Source of the DNA: Bacteroidota bacterium
GTDB taxonomy: Bacteria > Bacteroidota > Bacteroidia > B-17B0 > Aurantibacillaceae
Direction of reading: 5' to 3'
Assembly (NCBI GenBank): GCA_016702705.1
Contig: JADJDM010000001.1
Location: 248,001 to 312,000 of the forward strand
Length of the DNA stretch: 64,000 nt
The notes under the pieces are model-generated. The model was not told the DNA's origin and made no database searches. It saw only the letters and a program-made list of their open reading frames with translations. A program made the translations under genes and the position numbers. Numbering within the stretch: position 1 is the stretch's first letter; each line of letters opens with the position of its first letter. This document shows positions 8,401 to 19,130 of the stretch, in pieces.

Positions 8401-9724
8401 TGTATATTTTTAATTCGTTATAATAGTGTGCTTCTGTAATTTCTTTGTCGTTTTTATAATAATAAACTAAGCCCCAAGTAAACTTTTCTTTCTTATAAAT
8501 TGTTTTTGTATCGCCTTCAGAAACATTAATTGTGTAAGTACTCTTAAAACTAGAATTTTCAGTATCGGTACTAATACCTACCATTTTCCTTTGCTTATAT
8601 TCTTGAGCTTTTGGGAATTTTTTAACTGCACTGTATTTTAAACTGACCTCATTACCTGCAACCGTTTTTACTAACCCAACCATCTCGTGGTTTAGCACAC
8701 GTGAATTAAGTATTGCTTGTTTTGCTTTTATTTTTTTATCAAATCTTATTTCATCTGCTTTAGCTTTTACTATAGCTTCTCTTCGTAAAATCTCTATCAC
8801 TTCATTACTTTCTGCTTTGCCTTTCTCCTTTACAAAACTTGTTTGTTTCATTTGTCGCTCATTTTGAGCAACCATTTTTAGGAGCTCGTTTTCGTAATTC
8901 GTTTTAATCGCTTTATTTTGCTTCTCTTTTATTTTCTTTTGCTCCCCTTTAATGGTAAGGTTAATCTCTTCCTTAACAAGTGCCTGATTAACTTCTGTTT
9001 CTTTTAGAGCAATATTGTTTTTGTTTTTACTTTCCTTCTCCAATCGCATTTGTTCTTCCAATTGTTTTCGAAGCAATTCTGCCTCTTCGTATGACTTTTG
9101 CTCAGCCAAGGCAATTTGTTCTTTTCTCAATTTTTCGTCTTCCTGCATTTTTAACTTAGCAGCAATCTCTAATTCCTTATCGTGATGTTCCTTCTCCAAT
9201 TTTAAATCTTCACGGCGCTTTAATTCTTCTGCATCTATGTATAGATTCTTCAAAAACTGGCCAACGTACTTTTCGTCATCCATAAACAATTTCTTTCCAT
9301 CATAAATTACTTTTATAAAAGGATTCTTAAAATTATCGTAATTGATGAGAGGTTGTCCATATTCGAAGAAATTTACATCAACATCGTAAATTGGAAATAT
9401 TTCTTTATCGGCTGGGCATTTAGAAGCATAAATCATTGCATACATATCTACACAACCCGTGGAAGTAAATGTTACTTTATAATCTGAGCCAAACTCAAGA
9501 TCGAACATAAACTTTCCATTTTTCCCAGTCACAACATCAGCAACCTTTGTTGAACCTTTAAATACGGTAATGTGGGCGCCCGAAAGTACTTTTTGATTTT
9601 TGATTGTTTTTCCTGCAAATTCTAAATATCCCTTTTCTTGTGAGAAACCCACAAGTGTGATTATAAAAATCAGAATAGTAAAAGAAACCCTTTTATGTAA
9701 AGCTGCTACCAATTTGAAACCCAA
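8387..9724 (-). CDS. secreted carboxypeptidase-regulatory-like domain plus coiled-coil protein
   Basis: A 445-residue exported protein of unknown function. A hydrophobic signal (FTILIFIITLVGFSQ) precedes a beta-sandwich of the carboxypeptidase regulatory-like type (AGKTIKNQKVLSGAHITV ... GKFMFDLEFGSDYKVTF). A long Lys/Glu/Gln coiled coil follows (about 165-330) and then a C-terminal beta domain. Only TTG start codons exist in frame. TTG at 9724 gives the longest form, but the -7 box TAAATTTG overlaps it, so TTG at 9712 may be the true start. The stop lies inside the downstream SpoIIE gene, suggesting that the protein is a periplasmic or envelope partner of that sensor (inference from overlap only). 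Confidence 0.7.
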   Translation of the reverse strand: MGFKLVAALHKRVSFTILIFIITLVGFSQEKGYLEFAGKTIKNQKVLSGAHITVFKGSTKVADVVTGKNGKFMFDLEFGSDYKVTFTSTGCVDMYAMIYASKCPADKEIFPIYDVDVNFFEYGQPLINYDNFKNPFIKVIYDGKKLFMDDEKYVGQFLKNLYIDAEELKRREDLKLEKEHHDKELEIAAKLKMQEDEKLRKEQIALAEQKSYEEAELLRKQLEEQMRLEKESKNKNNIALKETEVNQALVKEEINLTIKGEQKKIKEKQNKAIKTNYENELLKMVAQNERQMKQTSFVKEKGKAESNEVIEILRREAIVKAKADEIRFDKKIKAKQAILNSRVLNHEMVGLVKTVAGNEVSLKYSAVKKFPKAQEYKQRKMVGISTDTENSSFKSTYTINVSEGDTKTIYKKEKFTWGLVYYYKNDKEITEAHYYNELKIYNVPL

Positions 9725-9729
9725 ATTTA
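9722..9729 (-). promoter_or_regulatory. -7 box TAAATTTG before the coiled-coil/SpoIIE operon
   Basis: On the minus strand TAAATTTG (9729 to 9722) fits TAnnTTTG. It lies in the 43-base gap after the photolyase gene and overlaps the most upstream TTG start of the next gene, which argues for the shorter start. Confidence 0.45.
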
Positions 9730-9767
9730 AGAGGGAAAGTTACGGAAATAAATGATACAAAAAACCG

Positions 9768-11075
9768 CTAAGAACGGGCATTTTGCAGTGCTGTTTTATA
9801 TACAGAGAGAACCCTTTCTCGGGCAAATTTATGGTCAACAATAGGCTTTGGATAAGTTAATTCAGCGTACTCAGGAACCCACTTTTTAATGTATTTCAAA
9901 TCCGCATCAAACTTTTTAGTTTGCTCATAGGGATTAAAAACTCTGAAATATGGCGCTGCATCGCAACCACAACCTGCTGCCCATTGCCATCCGCCATTAT
10001 TTGCAGACAAGTCAAAATCATTTAATTTTTGTGCAAAATAGGCTTCGCCCCATTTATAATCGATTAGTAAATGCTTGGTTAAAAAACTTGCAACTACCAT
10101 TCTTATACGATTATGCATAAAACCTGTATTGTTAAGCTCGCGCATTCCTGCATCCACAATTGGGTAACCAGTAGTTCCATCGCACCAACGCTTAAATTCT
10201 TCTTCGTTATTGCGCCAATCAATTAATTCGTAGTCCTTCTTAAAACAGGTATCCACTACTTTAGGAAAATGATGAAGTATCATCATGTAAAAATCTCTCC
10301 AAATTAATTCGTTTAAATATTGTTCGTTTAAAGGCATTGCCCATTTTGCTAATTTACGTATGCTGATTGTACCAAAACGCAAATGCATACTCAACCGTGA
10401 AGTTCCCGCAACAGAAGGAAAATCACGTGTTTCTTTGTAATGCTTAATAAGTTCTTTCGAAGGTTTTGGAGGTTCAATTTTTATATCTGTTTCTTCAAAA
10501 CCAATTTCTTTTAATGAAATAATTTTTTTCGGCTTTTGCTTACTAAAATTTTTATAATACTTTTTGCAAGGATAAGAACTCAAATAAAAATCATTCAATT
10601 TTTGTTTCCACTTTCTACTATAAGGAGTAAAAATAGTGTAAGGCTTCCCATCATCTTTTAACACTTCATCTTTTTCAAAAATGCATTGGTCTTTAAACGA
10701 TTCGAAGGTGATTTTTTTTGATGTCAGGGATTTCTTTATTTGTCCATCGCGCTCATTTGCATAAGGCTCATAATCATGATTGGTGTAGACATTTTTTATT
10801 TTGTAAGTGGATGCAAGTTTTTTATAAACTTCCATTGGAGCTCCATGCTCAACCCAAAGTGTTGAACCTAGTTCCTTTAATTCATTGTTTAGTTTTACCA
10901 GCGATTTATGAATAAAATCAACCCTTCTATCATGCTTATCTTCCAGCTTGTTTAGAATTTCGATATCGAAAATAAATAAAGGCTGAACGTTTTTATTATT
11001 ACGCAAGGCGTGGTAGAGGGCCGAATTATCATCCAAGCGCAGGTCTCTTCTCAACCACACTATTGTTATTTCCAT
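9768..11075 (-). CDS. phrB: deoxyribodipyrimidine photolyase (class I)
   Basis: A photolyase of about 435 residues that repairs cyclobutane pyrimidine dimers with light, using FAD. The start is taken at the ATG giving MEITIVWLRRDLRLDDN, the canonical N-terminus; the longer MLANCN form would run into the preceding gene. The N-terminal Rossmann antenna domain is followed by the FAD-binding helical domain with GTSRLSMHLRFGTIS, LIWRDFYMMIL, MRELNNTGFMHNR and ANNGGWQWAAG. Class I CPD photolyase is likelier than a cryptochrome or 6-4 enzyme. The ATG is one base after the stop of the broken giant gene upstream, so this gene is read from that transcript or from a promoter within it. Confidence 0.93.
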   Translation of the reverse strand: MEITIVWLRRDLRLDDNSALYHALRNNKNVQPLFIFDIEILNKLEDKHDRRVDFIHKSLVKLNNELKELGSTLWVEHGAPMEVYKKLASTYKIKNVYTNHDYEPYANERDGQIKKSLTSKKITFESFKDQCIFEKDEVLKDDGKPYTIFTPYSRKWKQKLNDFYLSSYPCKKYYKNFSKQKPKKIISLKEIGFEETDIKIEPPKPSKELIKHYKETRDFPSVAGTSRLSMHLRFGTISIRKLAKWAMPLNEQYLNELIWRDFYMMILHHFPKVVDTCFKKDYELIDWRNNEEEFKRWCDGTTGYPIVDAGMRELNNTGFMHNRIRMVVASFLTKHLLIDYKWGEAYFAQKLNDFDLSANNGGWQWAAGCGCDAAPYFRVFNPYEQTKKFDADLKYIKKWVPEYAELTYPKPIVDHKFARERVLSVYKTALQNARS

Positions 11076-11076
11076 A

Positions 11077-14000
11077 TTACAATTTGCCAGCAAGCACGCA
11101 ACTTAATTTGTGCTTTTCTACTTTACCATCTTTATTAAAAGTTTCGAAATATATAACATAAATTCCAATTGGCGCTTTTTCATTTTGTTCGGTAATACCA
11201 TTCCAACTGTAACTTCCTTTACTAGCAAGGTTTTCATTACGTGCAAGGTAGCGAACAAATTGTCCGTCGCTGTTATAAATAGTTATGTTGCCCGCTAAAC
11301 CAGATTCACTTACTTCGTAATTAATCGTTACCACATCATTATAACCATCATTATCCGGCGAAAATATTTCGGGAACTACCGAAAAACTTCCTGTTGCTAA
11401 AGTTAGCATAGCTTGAGAGTTTCTATAACCAGGCGTTCCAAATCCTACATTTGATGCTGCAGAATTCCAATTTGTTTGTTCCATCGAAGCCCTAGCAGAG
11501 TCAATTTTTTCTAGTGAAACACCTTTTGTATCATTAAGCAATGCAAAGTGCATTTTGTCATAATATGCAAACTTATCTATTTCAACTCCGTTTACATTTG
11601 CAATTACAACCACATCTTCATCACTATTCATGGATGGTAAATCATCCATGTCTAAAAACCAATTTGGGTTTTGTGTTGCATATTGCGATTTAACTGTTGC
11701 CCCGTTTTCGCTTAACAAAACATAATCACCGGGAAACATTATGTAACCATCATAAGTAACTCTAACACTGTCTTCAATTAAAGTGCTTGTTAAACTTCCT
11801 TCTCCGATGTACAAGTCTTTTAAATCCAAAATTTTGTTTGATATGTTTCTTAACTCAACATAATCAATTCCATCAGTTTTTGGCGCAAACATTACTTCAT
11901 TAATAATGATATCTCCTGGCAATAATGTATCTGGTCTTCCAAAAACAATTGTTGAATTAGTGGCAATTACATTTCCTGCGCAATCAGTAATAGAGCCACT
12001 TACAGTTAAAGTGTAAGATGAATTTACTTGTAATGAATTTGCTAATGCCAATGTTACTTGCGTGTATTCCATTGCTTTTGGTGTAACCGATATAGGAACT
12101 CCAATACCATTATTAATAGAATATATAGCTGCATTATTCATGCTACTATATTGTATTGATTCATTAAACACAAGTGTAATTGTATCTTTATTAATGATGT
12201 TTACTTTTACAATTTGTGGCAACTGATTATCTGCATTAACCGCATCAATTGAATTCTTTGCGCCGGGTGTGCCTCCATTAGCATTGTTTGAAGCTCTCCA
12301 ATTTGATTGCCCCGCACAAGGATTGTTTGGGTCTATTTGTTCTAAACTCCAACCACCTGCTTCTTTAGTTGCATCTTGGTACCAAGAATCGTAATAATGA
12401 ACAAATGAAATTACTGCTCCGCTAGCATCTTTTATCACAACATCTTCATCGCTTACATTTAATTCGGAAGATGACATAGCGTTTAAAACAACTAATGCTC
12501 TGTTTCCGTAACCTTCGTTTACAAATGAGTTAAGTGCTGCATCATCAATAAATACAACAAAACTATCAGGTTGAATAACTGCATCTGGAATTAAAATATC
12601 GTTATTACCAACGGTTAATGTCCAATTTTTTAGAGAGATTGCATAGGCTGTACGATTATATAACTCAATGTACTCTCCATTTGGCAATGCTACTTGCGGA
12701 TCTGGATCAGGAAACAATTCGTTAATAACAACATCATAAGGTTTAGCAATGTAATAACTGAAATTAACTGTTGCTGGGTTAACTGCATTTCCCGAGCAAT
12801 CACTTAAGTTAGTTAGAGTTAGTACATAGTTGGTTGGGTTTTGTAAAGCACTTGCTAAAACTAAATCAATACATTTTGTTGATGAAGCTGAAACTGAAGC
12901 TGTTATTGGGTTTCCGATACCATTTGAAATAGAATAATTTGTTGTAGTTGAAATTAAATTACTACTAATAGCTTCGTTAAAACATACTGTAATGTGCAAA
13001 GAATCTGTTACAGAAACATATTGAGGAATTGGTGCTGCAACATCAGCTGTAGTCGAATAAACAGAATTCTGTGTTCCAGGTGTTCCACCATTTGCATTAT
13101 TGCTTCCTGTCCAATTGCCTGTAGTGTTGAATGATGGCAAACTTGATGTTCCTATTTTATTTGAAACACCAACAAATAATGCAGTGTCAGCTGCTCTTGC
13201 AATTAGAACATAAGAACCAGGAGCAAACACATAATTTTGATTAATCACAATTGAACCTACTCTATCACTCAACTGCCAATTATTTAAATTAAAATATTTT
13301 GTACTCTTGTTATATAATTCAACATACTGACTTGCAGGCAAACCAATAGGAACAGGATTCACATCTATCATCAATTCATTTACAATTACATCGCCCGCAA
13401 TTGGATTATCTGTACGGATATAAGTAAACGAAGTTGCGCCTGTGCTAACAATATTACCGCTACAATCAGCCAATGTTGCAAAGTTTAATGTGTAAGTTGT
13501 TTGACTTGTAAAAGCTGTTGAGAAACTCAAAGTAGCACAGGTAAATGTAGAATTAACAGAAACAGCATTAGGACTTCCAATGCCTCCATTAACCGAGTAG
13601 TTTGTTATAACACCAACTAACGATGCACTTATTGCTTCGTTAAAACAAACTTGCACAGTAACGGAATCAATTACACTGATATTTGAAAATGCTGGAGCAG
13701 TAACATCAGCAACAGTAGAATAAACTGAATTTTGTAATCCAGGCGTTCCACCGTTTGTATTTGACGAAGCGGTCCAGTTACTTTGATCTAAACAATTTGA
13801 ATTTGCTGTTGGGTTAATTAATTCCAAACTCCATCCACCATCATCTTTCACCAAATCATTATACCAAGCTTGCGTGTATCTAATTGAATCAAGAATGTAC
13901 TTTATTTGTAATACCGGCAAATAATGCAGTCTCGGTGCTTTTCGCACTCAAAACTTATGGATTTGGTGCGAACACATAGCTTGAACTCATAGCTGATGTA

Positions 14001-15926
14001 TAAACTGCATCAGCAAATTCAAATCCATTTAAATTAAAATATTTACTTGTTGTATTATATAATTCGATGTATTGTTTAGCAGGAACGCCAGTCGGAATTG
14101 GATTTACATCCACCATTATTTCTGTCAAAATAATTTCGCCAAACTGTGGAGTATCAATTCGAACATAAGTAAAGTTTGATGTGTTTGGAGAAACAACATT
14201 TCCACTGCAATCTGCCAATGTTGAAACTGTAATTGTATTATTTAATTGACTTGTAAATGCAGTTGCGAAAACCAAGGTAACACAAGTGTTGCCATTTGAA
14301 GCTGTTGCTGATAAAGGATTTCCTACCGCATTGTTAACGTTATAATTTGCAATATTCGAAATTAACGTTGCATCAATTGCCTCGTTAAAACAAAGTGTTA
14401 AGGTAACCGAATCAACAACAGTAGTTGAACTAATTTGAGGCGCAGTAACATCAGCAGCTAATGAATAAACCGAGTTTTGCACTCCTGGTGTTCCACCGTT
14501 TGCATTTGCCGAAGCTGCCCAGTTGCTTAATGGGTCGCAATTTGCATTTAATGTTGGGTTAATCATTTCTAAACTCCAACCTCCATCGTCTTTAACCAAA
14601 TCATGATACCAAGCAGTTGTATATGAAATTGAATCGATGGTTGTGTTTGCATTATCTTTTAATACAACAGGGTCTCCACTTAAATTATATCCTGGAAATG
14701 TAAGTGTTCCTATTTTATTCGGAATACCTATGAACAAAGATGTATCACTACTTTTTGCAATTAAAACATAAGAGTTCGGTGCAAAAGTATAAGAGTTAGC
14801 AATAGTAATTGTTGTAACTGCATCGGCAAATTTCCAGCCATTTAAATCAAAATAGTTAGATGATTTGTTATACAACTCCAAATACTGGCGGGCCGGAACA
14901 GCTGTTGGAGCAGGACTCACATCAACCATAATTTCATTTATAACAACATCTTTAAAAGTAGGAGTTGAAAAAGTTAAAAGTGTAAAATTTACTGTTCCAT
15001 TACTTATTGGATTAGTTGCAATATCTTGAACTCCATTAACAGTAAGCGTATTTTGCAATCCATTTGTAAAAGCTGTTGCCCACGTTAAATGGACAAGCTT
15101 TGTGTTTCCACCATCTAACACAGCCGTGCTTGGAGCTCCCAATCCATTACTAGCCGAATAGTTCGAAGTTAGTTGAGATGATGTCGCATCTAAATCTTCA
15201 TTAAACAAAACATCTAGTTGCGTTGAAGAAATGACTGTTGCCGATACAATGGTTGGCGGGGCAACATCAGTGATGATTGGACCTGCATATATATCATCAA
15301 AAAAATGCTTTTGAAAAAAACTGGCAGTTGATTGTTTAACAAGAAATCCAAACACGGAAGATGTTGTAAACGTTGCATCTGTTATAGTTCCTTCACTAAT
15401 ATAGCTGGAGCCAGTTCCTGTAACATCTCGTTCTAAATTAAATTGATTTGCAACATCACGTGTAACCTTTACTTTAATAAGATTATTAGACGAACTACTT
15501 ACTGATGCATTAACCCCATCAATTAATATAGTAGGTGTGCCAGCTACATTTTTATACAAAGAAATATCATCCGAAGTGTTTCCAATTCTAACAAAATATC
15601 CATTTAATGCAGCACTCGCTAAATTGCTATTATCAGCCATTAAATAAGCGTCAACATAATTAGCCCCTGAGGTAGCAAATTGAAGATTAACTAAAAACTC
15701 CCATTGACAGTTAGCAGAAAGTGCTGAAGGTGTTGAAATATAGAAAGTACTGCTCGCTACCAAATTATTAGATTGCAACCTACTTGAGGTAACAGTAAAA
15801 TCGCTTGAAGCCGATTCTGTCCAAACAGGATTAGCTGTAAAATCTCCATCAGTAAAATCATCACTTACCTGAGAAAATCCGTAAAAAGAAAAAAACGTGA
15901 AGAAATATAAAAAGTAGTCTGTTCAT
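11077..15926 (-). pseudogene. giant secreted lamin-tail-domain / Ig-like protein, disrupted
   Basis: About 1600 codons of one former gene. It starts at ATG 15926 (MNRLLFIFLHVF...), a signal peptide that continues in frame (FYGFSQVSDDFTDG) only if one T is removed from the T7 run at 15889-15895. A concanavalin-like N-terminal domain is followed by alternating Ig-like modules (TAPQISSTTVVDSVTLTLCFNEAI type) and lamin-tail modules (DVVINEIMVDVSP ... YLELYNKSS). The C-terminus is FlgD-like (EIFSPDNDGYNDVVTINY ... SYSWNG), as in T9SS-exported proteins. A TAA at about 13955 replaces the Tyr of the conserved YVL. About 20-25 codons are then missing and the frame changes near 13880-13890. Surviving open frames are 13955-15778 and 11077-13947. 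The likely role when intact is a cell-surface or secreted adhesin-like protein. Decay is likeliest; mis-assembly between the near-identical modules is possible. Confidence 0.82.
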
Positions 15927-15990
15927 AGCATATTATAAGGAATTTAAAAGTAGAAAATAATTCCCTATTTGCCAAATGAAAACACTTTAA

Positions 15991-16512
15991 TTAATCGTGA
16001 ACAAATAGATTTTTTAGCTCCGTTGCATCTTCAGGTTTCATGCGCCCAGCAAGAATTAAAGCTAATTGTTTTCTACGCAAAGCACCTTCAAAACGTTTTT
16101 TTTCATCTTCTGTTTCTGGAATAAGCTCCGGAACAGGCAATGGCGAACCATTTTGGTCGATGGCAACAAAAGTATAAATTGCCTCGTTACACTTTGTACG
16201 CTCCCCAGTTACTTGATCTTCAACAAAAACATCAATAAACACTTCCATACTACTATGAAACGATCGAGAAACCTTGGCTTCTAAGGTAACAATACTATTG
16301 TTTTTAATTGGATATTTAAACGAAACACTGTTTACCGTTGCTGTTACACACACTCTACGCGAATGACGCTGTGCAGCAATTGCCCCTGTAATATCCATCC
16401 ATTGAAGTAAACGGCCACCAAATAAATTCTCTAAATGGTTGGTATCATTAGGTAAAACAAATTCAGTATTTATAGTAAGTGATTCTTTTGCGAATTTTGG
16501 TTTTAATGCCAT
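15991..16512 (-). CDS. acyl-CoA thioesterase, hotdog fold
   Basis: A 173-residue hotdog-fold protein of the YciA/BFIT acyl-CoA hydrolase group, which releases free CoA and fatty acid from acyl-CoA. The diagnostic block is DTNHLENLFGGRLLQWMD near residue 23, followed by GAIAAQRHSRRVCVTATVNSV and a Ser/His-containing beta sheet. Length fits a single-domain thioesterase, which forms hexamers in known relatives. Acyl chain preference cannot be read from sequence. It is a single gene, divergent from the HemJ-like gene at 16596. Confidence 0.88.
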   Translation of the reverse strand: MALKPKFAKESLTINTEFVLPNDTNHLENLFGGRLLQWMDITGAIAAQRHSRRVCVTATVNSVSFKYPIKNNSIVTLEAKVSRSFHSSMEVFIDVFVEDQVTGERTKCNEAIYTFVAIDQNGSPLPVPELIPETEDEKKRFEGALRRKQLALILAGRMKPEDATELKNLFVHD

Positions 16513-16546
16513 GTTGGTTGAATTTTAGACTATAAAAGTACAAAAT

Positions 16547-16576
16547 TTGTTGAGTGCAATAACAATAGTACCTTTG
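16547..16576 (+). promoter_or_regulatory. promoter: TTG (-33) and TACCTTTG (-7)
   Basis: TTG at 16547-16549, a 19-base spacer and TACCTTTG at 16569-16576 match the Bacteroidota promoter pattern TTG-N(17-23)-TAnnTTTG. The ATG at 16596 lies 19 bases downstream of the box. This is one of the best promoter candidates in the window. Confidence 0.65.
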
Positions 16577-16595
16577 TAACTCTAATATTCGCATT

Positions 16596-17201
16596 ATGAC
16601 CATCGATCACGTAAAAGCACTTCATATTATTTTTGTAGTAACCTGGTTTGCAGGTTTGTTCTACATAGTACGTTTATTCATTTACCAAACCGAGGCTAAT
16701 AAAAAAGACGAACCAGAAAGAGGCATTTTAGTAAATCAATTTAAAATAATGCAAAAACGTTTGTGGTATGGCATTTCTTGGCCTTCAGCAATACTTGCAA
16801 CAGTATTTGGTTTGTGGATGTTAGGCATGAATTTTAGCTTTTACATTTCTCAACCATGGATGATTTTAAAATTAATATTTGTTGCTGGCTTGTGGTTATA
16901 TCAAATTCAATGTCATGTAATGTTTTCTCAATTAAAAAAATCAATCTACAAGCATTCGTCTTTTAAACTTCGCCTTTGGAACGAAGTAGCGACTTTGTTT
17001 TTATTTGTAATTGTATTTTTAGTTGTTCTTAAATCATCTGGAAGTCTTGTTTGGGCAATGCTTGGTTTATTTGCGCTAACTGCAGTTATTTTCTTAGCTG
17101 TTTTTATTTACAAGAAACAACGCGACAAAGCAGAAAGAGAAAAGATTCAGGAAGAGCAGCATCCTACTAGTGGCAATAATTCTACTAATTTACCCAAATA
17201 A
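16596..17201 (+). CDS. HemJ/CopD-like membrane protein (putative protoporphyrinogen oxidase)
   Basis: A 201-residue integral membrane protein with about four to five helices. The N-terminus VKALHIIFVVTWFAGLFYIV and the later WMILKLIFVAGLWLYQIQCH follow the HemJ pattern, in which a conserved His in helix 1 and a Lys in a later helix are functional. HemJ oxidises protoporphyrinogen IX to protoporphyrin IX in haem synthesis. The residue usually His after the first helix (RLFVYH) is Gln here (RLFIYQ), and the C-terminus carries an extra helix and charged tail, so a generic CopD-family role is the alternative. Confidence 0.7.
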   Translation: MTIDHVKALHIIFVVTWFAGLFYIVRLFIYQTEANKKDEPERGILVNQFKIMQKRLWYGISWPSAILATVFGLWMLGMNFSFYISQPWMILKLIFVAGLWLYQIQCHVMFSQLKKSIYKHSSFKLRLWNEVATLFLFVIVFLVVLKSSGSLVWAMLGLFALTAVIFLAVFIYKKQRDKAEREKIQEEQHPTSGNNSTNLPK

Positions 17202-17304
17202 GTCCCATTTATTTGGCTTTTTGTCGAATCTTTTGGCATTTTCCCTCTAATATTTGTAAGTTTACTATAATTAAATAGCTTTGTAAGGCTTATATATTTT
17301 TGCT

Positions 17305-19122
17305 ATGCAAAACAAGGAGATTCTTTTAGAGGTTAAAAATTTAGTAACCGAGTTTAAAACAGAAAGTGAAGCTGTGAAAGCAGTGAACAATGTTTCGTTT
17401 ACTTTACATAAAGGTGAAACAATTGGTATTGTTGGCGAATTAGGTTCAGGTAAATCTGTTACCTCTCTTTCGGTAATGAAATTAATTCCAAATCCTCCAG
17501 GGAAAATTTCGGCTGGTGAAATTATTTATCACTCCCGTAATGCAGGGCCAATCGACCTTGTTAAAGCTACTAACAAAGAAATGAGAGAATACCGTGGTAA
17601 CGAAATCGCCATGATTTTTCAAGAACCAATGACTTCTCTTAATCCTGTTTACACTTGTGGTGATCAGGTAATGGAAGCAATTATTCTTCATCAAAAATTA
17701 AACAAAAAGGATGCGCGCGCAAAAACACTTGAGCTTTTCAAAAAAGTTCAATTACCACGCCCTGAAGAAATTTTAGATACATACCCTCATCAAATATCTG
17801 GTGGCCAAAAGCAACGTGTAATGATTGCAATGGCCATGAGTTGTAATCCAAGCATATTAATTGCTGATGAACCTACAACTGCATTAGACGTTACCGTTCA
17901 AAAAACAATTTTGGATTTGATGTTGGAGCTGCAACGCGAAAACGATATGGGAATCATGTTTATTACGCATGATTTAGGTGTTATTGCTGAGCTTGCTGAT
18001 AAAGTAATTGTAATGTACAAAGGTAAAATTGTTGAACAAGGTTCAGTAATGGATATCTTTACTAACCCTCAACACCCTTATACCAAAGGACTTTTAGCTT
18101 GTCGTCCTCCACTTAGCAAACGTTTACACTTTTTACCTACTGTAAATAATTTCATGGAAATTAATGCAGATGGCGAAATTATTGAGAAAGAACAATCAAT
18201 TGAAAATGTTTTAAAATCGGCAGTTGTTACACCTGAAGAAAGAAAAAAACAACATGCAGATTTATACAGTAGAAATAAAATTTTGGAAGTAAGCAACATC
18301 AAAACCTATTTCCCTGTAAACAAAACTATGTTTGGTAAAGCAAAAAGTTTTGTAAAAGCAGTTGATGATGTTTCCTTTGATGTGTATGAAGGTGAAACCC
18401 TTGGACTAGTAGGCGAATCAGGTTGCGGTAAAACAACATTAGGAAGAACTATTTTACGTTTAATAGAGCCAACTGGAGGCATTATTAAATTTCAAGGACA
18501 AGACATAACAAACCTAAACGATACTGATTTACGTAATTTACGTAAAGACATTCAAATTATTTTTCAAGATCCTTACTCATCATTAAATCCACGTATTACC
18601 ATTGGTGAAGCTATTTTAGAACCAATGAAAGTGCATGGCATTTTAAAAAATGATGCTGAGCGTAAAGAAAAAGTAATGCAATTATTAGCACGTATTGGTT
18701 TAACAGAAAATCAATTTTATCGTTACCCACATGAGTTTTCGGGTGGACAACGTCAACGTATTTGTATTGCACGTGCACTTGCTTTGCAACCTAAATTTAT
18801 TATTTGTGATGAGTCTGTTTCAGCATTGGATGTGTCGATTCAAGCATCTGTTTTAAATTTATTAAACGAATTAAAAACGGAGTTTAAGTTTACTTATATT
18901 TTTATCTCACATGATTTATCCGTTGTAAAATTCATGAGCGACCGTATGGTTGTTATGAATAAAGGAAAAATTGAGGAGATGGGTGATGCAGATGAAATTT
19001 GCAATAATCCACAAACTGATTACACTAAAAACTTAATCAACTCTATTCCTAAAGGATTAGTGGATGATATTAAAGGAAGTATTGAACGTAAAAAACAATA
19101 CAAAATGGCAGGTGTTGCCTAA
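17305..19122 (+). CDS. fused dipeptide/oligopeptide ABC transporter ATP-binding protein (DppD-DppF type)
   Basis: A 605-residue protein with two peptide-transporter ATPase domains fused in one chain, as is common in Bacteroidota. Domain 1 has Walker A GELGSGKSV, ISGGQKQRV and ADEPTTALD. Domain 2 has GESGCGKTT, FSGGQRQRI and CDESVSALD. Each carries the OppD/OppF C-terminal region (HPYTKGLLACRPP; QTDYTKNLINSIP). It should power uptake of peptides, or nickel or a similar ligand, with permease and binding-protein subunits that are not in this window. In domain 2 the usual DEP of Walker B is DES. It is followed after 8 bases by the IPExxxVDY gene. Confidence 0.92.
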   Translation: MQNKEILLEVKNLVTEFKTESEAVKAVNNVSFTLHKGETIGIVGELGSGKSVTSLSVMKLIPNPPGKISAGEIIYHSRNAGPIDLVKATNKEMREYRGNEIAMIFQEPMTSLNPVYTCGDQVMEAIILHQKLNKKDARAKTLELFKKVQLPRPEEILDTYPHQISGGQKQRVMIAMAMSCNPSILIADEPTTALDVTVQKTILDLMLELQRENDMGIMFITHDLGVIAELADKVIVMYKGKIVEQGSVMDIFTNPQHPYTKGLLACRPPLSKRLHFLPTVNNFMEINADGEIIEKEQSIENVLKSAVVTPEERKKQHADLYSRNKILEVSNIKTYFPVNKTMFGKAKSFVKAVDDVSFDVYEGETLGLVGESGCGKTTLGRTILRLIEPTGGIIKFQGQDITNLNDTDLRNLRKDIQIIFQDPYSSLNPRITIGEAILEPMKVHGILKNDAERKEKVMQLLARIGLTENQFYRYPHEFSGGQRQRICIARALALQPKFIICDESVSALDVSIQASVLNLLNELKTEFKFTYIFISHDLSVVKFMSDRMVVMNKGKIEEMGDADEICNNPQTDYTKNLINSIPKGLVDDIKGSIERKKQYKMAGVA

Positions 19123-19130
19123 ACGCAAGC

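Noticed and set aside
11110..13947. The 956-residue ORF as a complete gene starting at 13947
   Set aside because: Its first residues are out-of-frame sequence; homology with the neighbouring modules begins about 18 residues later, showing that it is the tail of the disrupted gene.
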